Source: Ampullaceana balthica
Lineage: Eukaryota; Mollusca; Gastropoda; Lymnaeidae
Assembly: GCA_944989445.1 (NCBI GenBank)
Contig: CALYLW010001093.1
Span: forward strand, 62,001 to 126,000
Reading direction: 5' to 3'
Length of the DNA: 64,000 nucleotides
The notes beneath the pieces were generated by a model that searched no databases, had not been told where the DNA came from, and was given only the letters and a program-made list of their open reading frames with translations. Shown piece by piece: positions 33,701 through 40,479 of this stretch. Position numbers and translations under genes: made by a program. Position 1 is the stretch's first letter. Each line of letters begins with the position of its first letter.

Positions 33701-36668
33701 TGTAATACAGTACATCTGTAGTTACGTCCGTAACTTTTGAAACTGTTTATAAACAAAGTGAGTTTCGTTCTAACTGTACAGTGACCATGTTTTCAAAACC
33801 TAAGCCTTCGATTTCAAAAGGAGAGAAACGAAAACACGTAACACAGTTTTACAGTACGTGTACACACATTATATGAAATGTAAAATAAACTTTGTTGTAT
33901 TTGCATACTGTATTTGTAGTTTAATAATTAACCTAATTGTTCTTAAATTACGATTTATGTATGTATGTAGTTAAAAATACAAAGTACATTTGTTTTATGG
34001 CAAAGCCTACACTAAAAAGAAGGGGCACCGCTCCATAGACCGGAATATTCGATAGTCCAGCACCTAGCCGGTCCCGAACGTGCCAGATTATCGGAATGTT
34101 ACTGTACTAAATTGTAAAATTAATGACATAATGTTTAAAGTTTTTCTGTGAAAATTGACAAATGACAAAAAAAGAAAATAAAAAATACAAGAAATTATTC
34201 TTTTACAAAAGTAGATCCTTTTCACTGAAACGTATTTTATTTATTGTCAATGTCCATAATTGCAGACTTGCTTCAGTTCAAGACCACCGTCCATCCCAAG
34301 TGCCCAGTTTACCTCAGTCGACAGGGGAGGTAGTCACTGAGCAGAAGACTGCTTTGTTGGATAATATCAAGGCGCTAGTTCCTAACCATGAACAGAGAGT
34401 CCAACAAATTGAGGTACAATGTCATCTAACTAAAGATGCAACTCACACAAGATTAGCCGCTGGAATTATTTTAGAAATTCTGCTAACTCTTTAAATACAG
34501 ATTAAATCTTGGAACCAACCTGATAGTGTTTTCAGAACAAAAATTAATTCTGCAAATATAAATATAAGAAGGACCTTTGGAATAAGATTTACATTTGCAG
34601 AATTAATTTTTTTTTCTGTAAAACATCATAATCAGGCTATTAGGCTGAACTGTAAACTATTGATTAGTGTCTTTAATTCTAAATAAATTAAATAATGAAA
34701 AAAATGAAATTGTCTTAGCAAATTATTTTTATTGTTTCAGGCAGCTGAGGCGGCTCGTGAGAGGAAGAAAAAGATAAGCACGCAGCAAGAAGCCCTCAAG
34801 TTTGGTAAGACGTTGGAGATTGCTTCTAAAAACTTGAGACCCCCTTCAGCCACCGGAGATAGAATTGTGGATGCAGCTCCAGTATCCGAAGCAAACTCCG
34901 AAGTTACAAGTGTTGGTCAGATGGCTGGGAGCAAGCCGGCTGTGGCTTCCAAACCTGTCTTACCAGCAACATCTGCTTCCACTCACACTTCAACCATCAC
35001 TGGCATGGCATACACCTCTACAGGCACAAGCTCAAACATAGCATCTGTCAAGCCATCTTTCTCTGTAGCTTCTTCAACAACAAAACCCCTTGACAAACCA
35101 ACTGCGACTGTTTCGGCCATGACCTCAAGTGTCTCAGATTCTGTGACAACGACTGCAGCGAAGTCAACAACACAGACCAGCCCGTCTGCTCCCCACGTTA
35201 CCAAAACTGTGGCCTTGACCCTGACTGCGACCACGGGTCGTTTGTCTAGTGCTGGTCTGAGTGGGACAGATAACCTGAAAACTGAATCGGACGACTTGAA
35301 GAAAACTGATGATAAACTCAAAGCTGGGACTGACATTGGTAAGAAAACTGATGACAATATTAAAACAGTAACAGGAAGTCCGAAAAAGATAGATCCCAGT
35401 ATTTATACCTACCAAGTGTGTGGACCGGTCAATCCGGTCATACCTGTTCCTCCTGTGTTCAAACCCCTCAAGTCATCACCAACTGAAGGAGTAGAGAAAG
35501 GTGTAAACAGAGTAGACAAACCAAAGCCAGGTCCTGTAGCAGAGAAGCCGACAGATTTAGCAATAGAGAAAGCAGAGCCAGTCAAGAAAGTCTCCGTATC
35601 ATTCTCTGAGGCTTCTCCCACAATTATCCCAAGCTCCAGCATGGATTCACCCGTTAATGGACAGAAAGCCGATTTGGTTTCTCAGAGACAAGCTGCTCGT
35701 TCTGCATTCTTCAGTTCTTTAAATTCGCCACCAACTTCACCAACTCTTGGCTCCCCCAGCAGGACCTCGGCCAGCCTTGACCCTGGTCCCATAGTGACAC
35801 CAACTGGTTTAGTTGGTAAAGTGCTGCCTGGCCCGACAATTAACCTTGTCCTGTCAGGCACAGCCAGCCCAAAGTCTCCTACCAGTCCCGGAACATTCAC
35901 CATCACCCCTCCTCGGGAAATAGTTTACCCAGCTGTAGAGTTGAGGAAACCTTCCAGCTCACCACTGGCATCACCGACCCGCGGGCATCCCTCGTCTCAT
36001 TTCTGACAATAAATCACCAGTATTGGACTCCTCATCAGAATCAAGTTCATCGCAGACAGACACCAAGAAAAAGGTTCCTCCCCCTCCACCTCCCAGAAAG
36101 GGCAGTCGACCCACTTCAGTCGGATCATCCCTGCAATCCCAAGAGATGCCCCGGTTTGTTGGTGGGATACTTGGCCAGCACAGGCTTTCAGGTGGGCCGC
36201 TGTCCTCGACTCCCAAACCTGTTCAGAAACCTTTGTCCAGATTTGAGAATGACCTGGCTTCTGGGATCTATGCAAACATGAACAGACCTGACCTGCAAAG
36301 TCAGATGAGCTCTGCACAGCAGATGATAACAGAGGCAAAATCAAACAAGTCAGACAGTGAAAACTCTTTTGATAACAATCCTGGTTCTATCCCCCCGCCC
36401 CCTTCAGTGACAATTCCACTGGAGCGCGAGGAGCGAGGCAGCAGCAGCGAAAGTACTAGCAGCAGCTCGAGTGCCTCCATGGGATCCCAGCAGAGCGTCA
36501 TTGCCAGGTCGGCCTCGCTCAGTGTCAAGTCCACCGCCATCAAACCAAAACCAGATCCCTCCGAGACGACAGTCAAGTCTCTTGTCAAAGTTTACAGCTG
36601 GTTCAGATTCCAAAGACTCAAATGCTATGAACAATGGAAGTTCAAATCTCAATGGTGTGGATTTATAA
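6668..36668 (+). CDS. SRCIN1: SRCIN1/SKT (p140Cap-sickle tail) family protein, 16 exons, whole gene span
   Basis: Adaptor/scaffold of the p140Cap-sickle tail family; vertebrate members bind actin-regulatory and Src-family proteins at adhesions and synapses. Joined exons: 6668-6700, 17292-17514, 19442-19637, 21688-21850, 22623-22786, 23500-23792, 24487-24667, 26526-26680, 30090-30286, 30610-30728, 31026-31156, 32514-32589, 33159-33242, 34266-34413, 34741-36668. All junctions are GT-AG and phase-compatible, giving about 1362 residues once two single-base insertions in the last exon are discounted. Family landmarks seen: an AIP3-type N-terminal domain from about residue 86 (VFLVYGDQTKKSLLPNE, then LEDLMEIKDRSVLKIHE), the EKMEQQLASLT helix, the block SLADLKARFPEL, FLKEEPPEIENSLKRCKKLT, and a PPPPPPRKGS proline run. 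Orthology rests on recalled vertebrate sequence, not a search. The first exon and the exact 5' ends of exons 2 and 5 are least certain. Confidence 0.88.
7055..7190. repeat. 18-bp minisatellite, about 8 copies
   Basis: Unit GTAGACTTTTATAGGGAC, inside intron 1 of the SRCIN1-like gene. Confidence 0.95.
7250..7316. repeat. 17-bp tandem repeat, 4 copies
   Basis: Unit AACTGACCAAACAATTG, near-perfect copies. Confidence 0.9.
7340..7492. repeat. 24-bp minisatellite, about 6 copies
   Basis: Units contain GACACAGAACAGTTAGGTCA followed by ACGT; the first and last copies have variants (GGGCA). Confidence 0.95.
7757..7990. repeat. 19-bp C-rich minisatellite, about 12 copies
   Basis: Unit CCCTGGCCACCCCCACCAA, strongly strand-asymmetric (C-rich on +, G-rich on -). 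Confidence 0.96.
8123..8673. mobile_element. Tigger/pogo-like non-autonomous DNA element
   Basis: Begins CAGTGGTACCTCCAGATGCG and ends CGTATCTCGAGGTACCACTG, a terminal inverted repeat typical of Tigger-type mariner relatives. 551 bp, no transposase. Contains three 55-bp tandem copies (8458-8640). TA is visible only on the right flank. Confidence 0.85.
8458..8640. repeat. 55-bp tandem repeat, 3 copies, inside the Tigger-like element
   Basis: Copies share GTATCTTGGATTTTATTTCA and CAATTCTTCCAGTG; they derive from the element's terminal sequence. Confidence 0.93.
8825..9380. repeat. 35-bp minisatellite, about 16 copies
   Basis: Unit contains CACCACAATCTCAATGTCCC then AACACTATGATAT(A/)G or ATAAC; two alternating variants. 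One short copy near 9050. Confidence 0.96.
9536..10650 (-). mobile_element. Decayed hAT transposon (AGGGTTGCCAG ends)
   Basis: Left end TAGGGTTGCCAG pairs with right end CTGGCAACCCTA; subterminal GGAGGACA motifs repeat at both ends (AAGGAGGACA on the left, GGAGGACATGTCC on the right). Minus strand carries transposase remnants. No clean target duplication recognised. Lies in intron 1. Confidence 0.75.
9873..10277 (-). pseudogene. hAT transposase fragment, decayed
   Basis: Open stretch with KVTSFFQPKYSNVLLK and EAEATMAFHTVCHHQFYNNV, then FEDLEIAKNIAFTKTKTEAI. It resembles the family of hAT-like transposases with an ADH/H-x-F-x(n)-MFPDS-IA-x-K-T pattern. About 134 codons of a usually 500-700 residue protein; contains an internal short duplication (KYSNVLL twice). 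No intact transposase remains. Confidence 0.6.
10897..11095. repeat. Degenerate tandem repeat, two 58-60 bp copies flanking short GGTACC-rich units
   Basis: Two near-identical copies containing ACAATCAGAGCAGTGCTGCC at 10897 and 11037, with GCTGGTACC-type units between. Confidence 0.85.
11100..11780. other. Intronic stretch without recognised features
   Basis: Part of intron 1. An open frame on + up to 11389 has no recognisable domain and begins inside the repeat above. Nothing else seen apart from short GATATACTGA-type repetition near 11.57 kb. Confidence 0.5.
11800..13025. repeat. 20-22 bp minisatellite, about 57 copies
   Basis: Unit CATATAAACAATAGACCACT with GT or GC before it; 22-bp (CAATAGACC) and 20-bp (CAAGACC) classes mixed, plus AAAAAAGACC variants. 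Confidence 0.97.
13026..13646. other. AT-rich intronic stretch, nothing recognised
   Basis: No coding, RNA or repeat structure recognised beyond short A and G runs. Confidence 0.5.
13647..13921. mobile_element. Family B MITE (AGGGGTATGCCGGATT ends), copy 1
   Basis: Ends AGGGGTATGCCGGATT and GATCCGGCACACCCCT form a terminal inverted repeat; the interior repeats GCCGGATTT/GGCCGAATT. Second copy at 29400-29505. Confidence 0.75.
13940..15645. mobile_element. Compound repeat D: two direct copies plus two large imperfect palindromes
   Basis: Direct copies at about 13985-14310 and 14785-15095 share ATAGATCTTGGATGACAAT, ATTTCAGATCGATCGAATGT and TTGGGCGGG. Between and after them lie inverted repeats (arms 14340-14460/14530-14640 and 15110-15200/15298-15620) built on GAAAATAATTTAAA and AGTACTT. 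The second arm is amplified into a 39-bp tandem array. Related sequence occurs at 50.56-51.36 kb. Likely a foldback-type element; family not identified. Confidence 0.65.
15314..15590. repeat. 39-bp tandem repeat, 7 copies, within one palindrome arm
   Basis: Units start ATGAAAGTACTTGAACTTAT then TAGTTTTAAATTAT; divisible by three so an open frame results. One copy differs (TTAAATTAT). Confidence 0.95.
15646..16237. other. Intron 1 stretch, no feature recognised
   Basis: Somewhat GC-richer. A very short CCTCCAG...CACAG|GTGAGA segment near 16120 looks exon-like but is 19 nt and out of phase for intron 1. Confidence 0.4.
16238..16832. repeat. 28-bp minisatellite, about 21 copies
   Basis: Unit contains CAGTAGACTGGCCACTCTGA then TAGCATCT; variants at CAG/CGG, CAC/CAT and AGC/AGG/AGT. 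Confidence 0.97.
17292..17514 (+). CDS. SRCIN1: SRCIN1-like exon 2
   Basis: Encodes a basic start (SREVQRRRTAVVTYDPNQ), then TMSDLELPSFQRGGFMRTSM and VRSASTSLERP. This matches the p140Cap stretch just before the AIP3 domain (TMSEAELP and SRSAS in the vertebrate protein). Start phase 0, end phase 1 at TTTAG|GTAGGT. Two in-frame acceptors exist: one ending at 17291 (strong pyrimidine tract) and one ending at 17315. The second would drop eight residues. The donor is the first unit of a large minisatellite. Confidence 0.85.
17506..19003. repeat. 20-bp minisatellite seeded on the exon 2 splice donor, about 75 copies
   Basis: First unit is the exon 2 end plus its 5' splice site: TCCTTTAG|GTAGGTGTCATG. 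The unit GTAGGTGTCATGTCCTCTAG then repeats through most of intron 2. Copies up to about 18360 mostly keep AG|GTAGGT; those from about 18360 to 18960 mostly read GGGATGGTGTCATGTCCTCT, which destroys the donor. Confidence 0.98.
19442..19637 (+). CDS. SRCIN1: SRCIN1-like exon 3 (AIP3-type domain, first part)
   Basis: Encodes VFLVYGDQTKKSLLPNEITT, LDTVRALFVRAFPNL, ESPRRKIYILD and YFQLEDL. These align residue for residue with the vertebrate segment VLFLQLGEETRRV...SSLDTLHALIAHMFP...FYELEDV. Acceptor CCCAG, start phase 1, end phase 2 at CTTAT|GTAAGA. The last 28 bases of the exon are also part of the 33-bp minisatellite that follows, and the in-frame TAA of that unit shows the exon must end here or shortly before. 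Confidence 0.93.
19610..21063. repeat. 33-bp minisatellite seeded on the exon 3 splice donor, about 44 copies
   Basis: The exon 3 end (ACATCTACTTTCAGTTAGAG then GACCTTAT) and its donor GTAAGA form the first unit. Copies are nearly identical; a few have GACATTAT. Each unit holds an acceptor-like TACTTTCAG and a donor-like AT|GTAAGA 14 nt apart. Confidence 0.98.
21064..21687. other. Rest of intron 3, AT-rich
   Basis: A (TA)n run at about 21506-21522; otherwise nothing recognised before the exon 4 acceptor. Confidence 0.5.
21688..21850 (+). CDS. SRCIN1: SRCIN1-like exon 4
   Basis: Continues the AIP3-type region. The first base completes Met, then EIKDRSVLKIHETDSDEP, matching vertebrate DIQDRSIIKIY at the same spacing from LEDV. 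It then turns into polar, low-complexity linker with MPISRSQSRPPYGDVPVGPP. Acceptor ATCAG|G, donor GAT|GTGAGT, end phase 0. Confidence 0.93.
22623..22786 (+). CDS. SRCIN1: SRCIN1-like exon 5
   Basis: Polar linker with ELMQDQRNQWEIERRSRSRT and ADRPRSLSAGA, rich in Ser/Arg/Pro as expected for the phosphorylated linker of the family. Start phase 0, end phase 2 at CAGAG|GTCAGT. A second in-frame acceptor ends at 22652 and would remove ten residues (FIKAHSLPPQ). The upstream site has the better branch/pyrimidine context and is preferred. Confidence 0.85.
23414..23500. repeat. 29-bp repeat, 3 copies, each ending in the exon 6 acceptor
   Basis: Unit TTCTCACATAGTTAATTTAC plus TCTCACAGG. The third copy's CTCTCACAG is the exon 6 acceptor, and the exon itself begins with the first bases of a fourth unit (TTCTCACAT). 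Upstream copies are decoy acceptors that would add TAG/TAA-containing sequence. Confidence 0.95.
23500..23792 (+). CDS. SRCIN1: SRCIN1-like exon 6 (proline/tyrosine-rich linker)
   Basis: Encodes SHSPDRLPTPERAPLNPIPE, then GYQEQGNYYETV and a Tyr/Pro-rich piece with VPYQGYPPPPPIPP, similar in composition to the Tyr-containing linker of p140Cap. Start phase 2, end phase 1 at GGAA|GTAAGT. The acceptor CTCTCACAG|G is the third copy of a 29-bp tandem repeat. Confidence 0.88.
24068..24262. repeat. AT-rich 28-bp tandem repeat, about 7 copies
   Basis: Unit TTAATATATTCATTAAATTG plus ACTGTTTA, with one truncated copy near 24160; intron 6. Confidence 0.92.
24487..24667 (+). CDS. SRCIN1: SRCIN1-like exon 7
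   Basis: Encodes GIANRHSLAFVPISAPNTPE, then RSHSYRIPPTERDGTDLVRS and HSVTPSDDTT. It is a Ser-rich disordered linker with RSHS and RHS motifs typical of basophilic-kinase or 14-3-3 sites (inference). Acceptor TTAG, start phase 1, end phase 2 at CAAG|GTAAAT. Confidence 0.85.
24668..25962. other. Intron 7, mostly unremarkable
   Basis: Short repetition of AACTAAAATAGAAAGTA near 25.07-25.18 kb. A short GC-richer, exon-like bit near 25598 lacks a donor. Nothing else seen. Confidence 0.5.
25963..26250. repeat. 25-bp minisatellite, about 11 copies
   Basis: Unit CTATGATTAAATACTCAGAA plus CTTAT; variants AACACTTA, AACAATTA; intron 7. Confidence 0.95.
26526..26680 (+). CDS. SRCIN1: SRCIN1-like exon 8 (helix IEKMEQQLASLT)
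   Basis: Encodes NRIEKMEQQLASLTAWVHYQ, matching the conserved vertebrate helix EAMEKQIASLTGLVQ, then a Pro/Ser-rich tail ending SDTFPASSTS. Acceptor AGCAG|G, start phase 2, end phase 1 at GTA|GTAAGT. One of the strongest family signatures in the window. Confidence 0.93.
26681..28756. other. Intron 8, first part, AT-rich, apart from one exon candidate
   Basis: No repeats or element ends recognised. The only coding-like segment is the cassette candidate at 27767-27835. Confidence 0.5.
27767..27835 (+). CDS. Candidate 69-nt cassette exon in intron 8 of the SRCIN1-like gene
   Basis: An open stretch reading HKGEKPPISTLATSTNHVAR with acceptor ATTTCAG and a weak donor AAAG|GTCTAG. It starts and ends in phase 1, is exactly 69 nt, and so can be included or skipped without changing the frame between exons at 26680 and 30090. 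The surrounding 3.4 kb of intron is AT-rich with no comparable coding-like segment. Not recognised as a conserved block. Confidence 0.45.
28757..29031. mobile_element. MITE with GGGCCGTCCATAAATTACGT ends
   Basis: Left end GGGGCCGTCCATAAATTACG and right end GCGTGACATACTTAATGGAC plus AGCC are imperfect inverted repeats. Interior has long G runs (GGGGGAGGGGGGGGG). A fragment of the same family is at 4018. Confidence 0.8.
29400..29505. mobile_element. Family B MITE, copy 2 (short)
   Basis: Ends GGGGTGTACCCGATTC and ATCTGGTACACCCCT; interior AAGTGAAATCGAGCC parallels copy 1 at 13647. Confidence 0.75.
29506..30089. other. Intron 8, last part
   Basis: A (GT)n run near 29707-29730; otherwise AT-rich with nothing recognised. 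Confidence 0.5.
30090..30286 (+). CDS. SRCIN1: SRCIN1-like exon 9 (start of coiled-coil region)
   Basis: Encodes SDIPDGYQGSSGISSREST, then the heptad-like TTKFAQLKSDLHILRRQQQL and MRDEFTAAFTKIK. This corresponds to the vertebrate coiled coil with LRKLQLQNQESVRALL. Acceptor CCTTAG, start phase 1, end phase 0 at AAAG|GTAGTT. Confidence 0.92.
30610..30728 (+). CDS. SRCIN1: SRCIN1-like exon 10
   Basis: Encodes KVISTLPLAENQVNFHKRNE, then LAKSSYKQNKEQVNKELR, a charged helical piece leading into the next exon. Acceptor TTCTTCAG, phase 0 start, phase 2 end at CTCAG|GTGAAT. An internal ACCAG|GTAAAC is a possible alternative donor. Confidence 0.85.
31026..31156 (+). CDS. SRCIN1: SRCIN1-like exon 11 (conserved helical block)
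   Basis: Encodes DLEASVEELRTDVISRQCRV, then NSSDVEGMALLLSNVTKSLA. It aligns with the vertebrate block DLEKSVEKIQRDVSHNHRLV...LEEKALVLKQLGETLTELKAHFP. Start phase 2, end phase 1 at AAGG|GTATTT; the split codon completes Ala of LADLKARFP. Confidence 0.94.
31249..32356. mobile_element. piggyBac-like non-autonomous element with TTAA flanks
   Basis: TTAA (31249-31252) then CTCTTTTTCTCCGGAA; mirrored by TTCCGGAGAAAAAGCG then TTAA (32353-32356). One mismatch in 16 between ends plus TTAA target duplication fits piggyBac. Subterminal repeat CAACGCTGCCATCGTTGATT / CAACGCTGGCATCGTTGATT on the left. No transposase recognised. Intron 11. Confidence 0.8.
32434..32458. repeat. (TA)n microsatellite
   Basis: Pure TA run close to the exon 12 acceptor. 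Confidence 0.9.
32514..32589 (+). CDS. SRCIN1: SRCIN1-like exon 12
   Basis: Encodes RFPELHGQMKAVMDAEMRVV, then VSEE; vertebrate equivalent HFPGLQSKMRVVLRVEVEAV. Acceptor TTTTTCAG, start phase 1, end phase 2 at AAAA|GTAAAT. Confidence 0.94.
33159..33242 (+). CDS. SRCIN1: SRCIN1-like exon 13 (FLKEEP motif)
   Basis: Encodes KFLKEEPPEIENSLKRCKKL then TGTLYTLKR, matching vertebrate KFLKEEPQRLDGLLKRCRGV-TDTLAQIRR. The acceptor is the less usual CCAAG. Start phase 2, end phase 2 at AGAG|GTAAAG. Confidence 0.94.
33355..34104. mobile_element. Tigger/pogo-like element with TA target duplication
   Basis: Left end CAGTAAAAGTCCGATAATCC and right end (inverted) CAGTAACATTCCGATAATCT; TA on both sides (33353-33354 and 34105-34106). 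750 bp. A short + strand frame near 33788 reads MFSKPKPSISKGEKRKHVTQ, possibly a transposase N-terminal remnant. Intron 13. Confidence 0.88.
34266..34413 (+). CDS. SRCIN1: SRCIN1-like exon 14
   Basis: Encodes RLASVQDHRPSQVPSLPQST then TALLDNIKALVPNHEQRVQQ, ending IE. Acceptor ATTGCAG, phase 2 start, phase 0 end at GAG|GTACAA. The upstream intron holds a Tigger-like element. Confidence 0.88.
34741..36668 (+). CDS. SRCIN1: SRCIN1-like terminal exon, with two apparent +1 frameshifts
   Basis: Starts AAEAARERKKKIST (vertebrate VEAAERDWEEKRAA), then a long Ser/Thr/Pro/Lys-rich disordered region. The first frame runs to a stop at 36004-36006. An extra G in GGG at 35983-35985 separates it from the next frame, which carries the conserved KKKVPPPPPPRKGSRPTS and continues to about 36556. 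A second extra base, probably in CCC at 36557-36559, moves to the third frame with RRQSSLLSKFTAGSDSKDSN and a stop TAA at 36666-36668. Discounting one base at each site makes the whole transcript divisible by three. Assembly error in homopolymers is the simplest reading; a shorter natural isoform ending at 36006 is the alternative. Confidence 0.85.
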
Positions 36669-38400
36669 GACAGCCAGACTTTTTTAATAGGAGTGGGGGG
36701 GGGGTGCGGCAATGTTAGTTTAACAGAATGAAATAATTTACTTCTAGGTCATTAATAATATGTAGCATAACTAATGAAGTTATTTATGGTTTTTTCTTTT
36801 GTGTTTAAATTAATTCAACAGTATGTTCAAGAAATTGAAAGTCGCATTTCCAACTTATAATTTTATAATTTAAAATACTACCATGTAATGCCTATTGATT
36901 TTTTTTCCCTACTTTTGAAGCCTTGAGAACAACTAAGCCTTGGTCTTTGTTATTTTTTAATAGAGGTTATATTATTGGAAATGTTGGGTTTTCAATGAAA
37001 GGGTAGTCACCCTTTGAACTTAATCTTTGTTATTTTCTTCTTTCATCAACTTCTATTCACACATATCTCTGCACACAGAATTAAATTGACAGCCTCACCA
37101 GCTAATTTAACCTCAACTTGGAACAAATGACAGCAAACACCAAAAAAACATTTGAACCATTGGGGTGGGCATTATGATTAGATAACTGGTGGCACAACTA
37201 GCCAGTGGCACAACTAGCCAGTGGCACAGCTAGCCAGGTGCTTGGGGGTCAAGATCTCTGATCAACATTTCAGAAAATTAGATATCATAAAATGTTTAAT
37301 ATGTTGGCCCTGTTATTACTAAAATGTGTTGGCCCTATTATTGGTTTTACAAGAACTGTGTTTTTGTTTAATGTCATCTCCAGCTACTGGTTTCCTGCTG
37401 TTTTCAATTGTCCCATTACTTCAGTAAGACCAAGTCCAAATGTTAGTGAACAAGTTTGTTAATCAAAGGCAGCATATATTATTCTTTACCTTTGATTTTG
37501 TTCTCATGAACATATGCAAGGCAGTGTAAACTGAATAAATACTAATTTGAAAGTAAACTCACAATAATTTTAGTCTTTAGAGCAATTTCCAGGGTTGTGA
37601 GATGGATGAAGTACATGCTGTGTTGAGGCAACACATTTCCTGTATTAATTGTGAAGTTTAATTTTTTTTAAAAATTATATATATATATAGATAATTATGA
37701 ATTCTTGTAAAATATAAATGAAAATGTGAGAGATGTCAAGAATTATAGTTTGTGTGAATTTTCTTTTAAACAAAAAGATGTAATAATGGTCATTTTGTCA
37801 CTTATTTCTGTCAGATTTCAATTTAAAAAAAAACAAAAAAAAAGCAGAACAAATTTTATTCAAATTAAACAAAGTCCATTAAGCAAGTTACCATCAGAGC
37901 ATCTTGAAGATTTTATTGTTCCATATCAACTTTGGGTGCAAAATCCAAAACTACTTCTTCAAATTCAGCAGTTCCTACACAACTTTAAATTGGAAATTTG
38001 TTTTTGTTTTTATAGATCTTTATTTTTTTAATGCTTTCATTAACGATGTGCACTAAATGATAAAAATAATTTATTTAATATTGTTTCCAAAGTTAATTGA
38101 ATGTTTATTTGCAAAGTCTTCATTAAATGAAATTTCAAAATATTTAAGGTTAAATTTCTCCAGTATTTATTGGTTTTCATAAGTTACATGTTATTGAAAA
38201 ATTTAATTCTTGATACTTATTCAAGTTGTTCTATTCTATATTTATAAGGAAGGAATGGTGTATAACTTTTTGTATGATGCACATATTCCTGATCATAAAT
38301 GTATAAGCTTTCTACTCCAGTTGTAGTTTTCTTTGAGTGTCTGTTCATTTTATTTTATTTTGCTTTCAAGAATAAAATTCAGTTATTCTGAGAGACTATA
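36669..38400 (+). other. SRCIN1: Probable 3'UTR of the SRCIN1-like gene
   Basis: AT-rich sequence after the stop codon with no recognisable coding potential. AATAAA-type signals occur near 37540 and near 38375; the second, followed by a T-rich stretch, is a reasonable cleavage site. It includes a short 17-bp triplication near 37.2 kb. The exact 3' end cannot be fixed without transcripts. Confidence 0.4.
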
Positions 38401-39067
38401 TAATTTAGTGGTTCCTTTCCATAATTAACCATTAATTTTAAACAGAAATATAATGAAACAAACATTCATGATGACAAAACTTTTATTATTTGCTATATCC
38501 ATAATTGTCACAATCCATTTAGAATAAAACTAATCCCATGAAATATTAGGCTACTCAAATCTTATTTTCCTGGTTTCACACACACTGTCATACACAACAG
38601 AAGGCTCTCAACTGGTGAGCAGCTGGGGTATTGTACAAATCACAGTCGCTATAAGCTTAAAATGATTTGTGTAAACTTTTTTTAAATAGTAAAACTTGTT
38701 CCAACATTTCATTTATACATTTGCATTTTCCCCCCCAATTCACTCCAATATTTAAATGCATGAAAATGATTCTCAACATGTTTTTAATATCTAACAATTT
38801 CCCCCCACCCCCACCCCAAAAAAAAAGCTATATTTATTATTTTTAGGCACATATGACACAAAGTTTTTTTAAAAGTCTTTAAATGAGATCCTTTATTAGT
38901 TATTTAGAAAAAAAAACTGCTTAAATTAATCACAACATATTTGATTCTGTTGGAAAAGTTTGAAACTTGAATATTTTTTGCCTGTTTAATAAAATAAACA
39001 ACTAAGCATCAATTTATTAAGAAGTATAAACAAAAGAATGCCTTGACCAAGAGGTGGTGCCACTGAC

Positions 39068-39270
39068 ATTACAAACATCTTCCTGTACTGCACAGCTCTT
39101 ATCACTGACAATTACTTCAGGAGCTTACAAACAACTTCCTGTACTGCACAGCTCTTATCACCGACAATTACTTCAGGAGCTTACAAACATCTTCCTGTAC
39201 TGCACAGCTCTTATCACCGACAATTACTTCAGGAGCTTACAAACAACTTCCTGTACTGCACAGCTCTCAG
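39068..39270. repeat. 56-bp tandem repeat, about 4 copies, intergenic
   Basis: Units contain CTTCCTGTACTGCACAGCTC then TTATCACCGACAATTACTTC; alternate ACATC/ACAAC variants. Confidence 0.95.
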
Positions 39271-39882
39271 ATATTAAAACATAAATAAAAACCCAACAAA
39301 ATAGAGATAGCAAACCTGAAATAACAATAGTATCTTAAGTAGTGAATGAGTGCAACAACCTGTTTTGTTTAGTCAAGGAAGGAAATAGTAAATGTTCTGA
39401 ATGACACCAATACTCATGAGTCTTGATATAACAGATTTTTTGCATAATCCTGCAAAAAAATATTCCAGCATTCAGAAAATAAAAAAACAACGAAAATTGA
39501 AGAAAATGTAGGCAAACAAAGCAAGAATTGAGTGTCCTGAAACATATTATTTAATGTCATCTGGGCAATTTCTATTCCCTTACAGACTAACAGGAAAGAT
39601 GGAGTGTTAAACTATTAACTGTTTATGAGAAATCATTTTAAGACTGATGTCACAAGATTTGAATTTTTATTCAGTTAATAGAAAATCATTCTAAATAATG
39701 TTAGATAAATTTCAACTAAAATAAAATACATTTACATGCACATATTTTGCTTTCTATCTAAAAATTCAGTTCAATTCAATACCATAAAAATGCCAACACA
39801 CCTTCACATGTTATTGATCATGATGGGATGTTACCACCAGAATGTACAGATGATGGTTATTGTGGTAAGTTATCCTCTAGTC
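39271..39882. other. Intergenic stretch between convergent genes
   Basis: AT-rich, no gene or repeat recognised. Confidence 0.5.
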
Positions 39883-40026
39883 CAGTGCTTCTCAAACTTT
39901 TTAGTATTGCGGACCCGAAGGAATTTTTTCCATTGCACCATCTATCCTTTTTTTTTGAGAACTTCTGCGGACTGGCGGCAGATGGCCCATGGACCGGTCC
40001 CCAGACTACCACTTTGAGAAGCACTG
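39883..40026. mobile_element. Short hAT MITE with 8-bp target duplication
   Basis: Ends CAGTGCTTCTCAAAC and TTTGAGAAGCACTG are inverted repeats; flanked by CTCTAGTC (39875-39882) and CTCTAGTT (40027-40034). 144 bp. The CAGTG-CTTCTCAAA end is typical of hAT MITEs. Confidence 0.92.
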
Positions 40027-40479
40027 CTCTAGTTATAATTCATCGTCAGCCATCCTTGACCCACTGACACACTCCAACAACGTCCAACAATCCAGATGAT
40101 GATCAAGTCAAAGTCAAATAGCTTGACCCTAAATAACACTGACAAATGTTCATTGCATATCAAAACAAATCATGCCGAGTCAGCATAACCTAATGATTCT
40201 ATTCATCGCAAATCATCCACATCACACAACCTTCAAGAAAGATGAGTTCTCTTTTCACAGACCAGCTCCCAACATTCAAGAAAGATGAGTTCTCCATTCA
40301 CGGACCAGCTCCTAACTTACTTCCACACAAATGTTAGATCTCTAAATTTTTGGCTCTTTCCCATCCAGGGATGACTTGGGTGTCCTTGACATTGTCCATG
40401 GCGATGAGACAAAAATGCCAAAGCTGTCCACCTGATTTTGTCCTGCAGCCGTTCGTTCAGAAATGATGGTGTTGTTCAA

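Noticed and set aside
34983..35906. Several antisense frames under the SRCIN1-like last exon
   Set aside because: Shadows of the real coding strand in low-stop, Ser/Thr/Pro-rich sequence.
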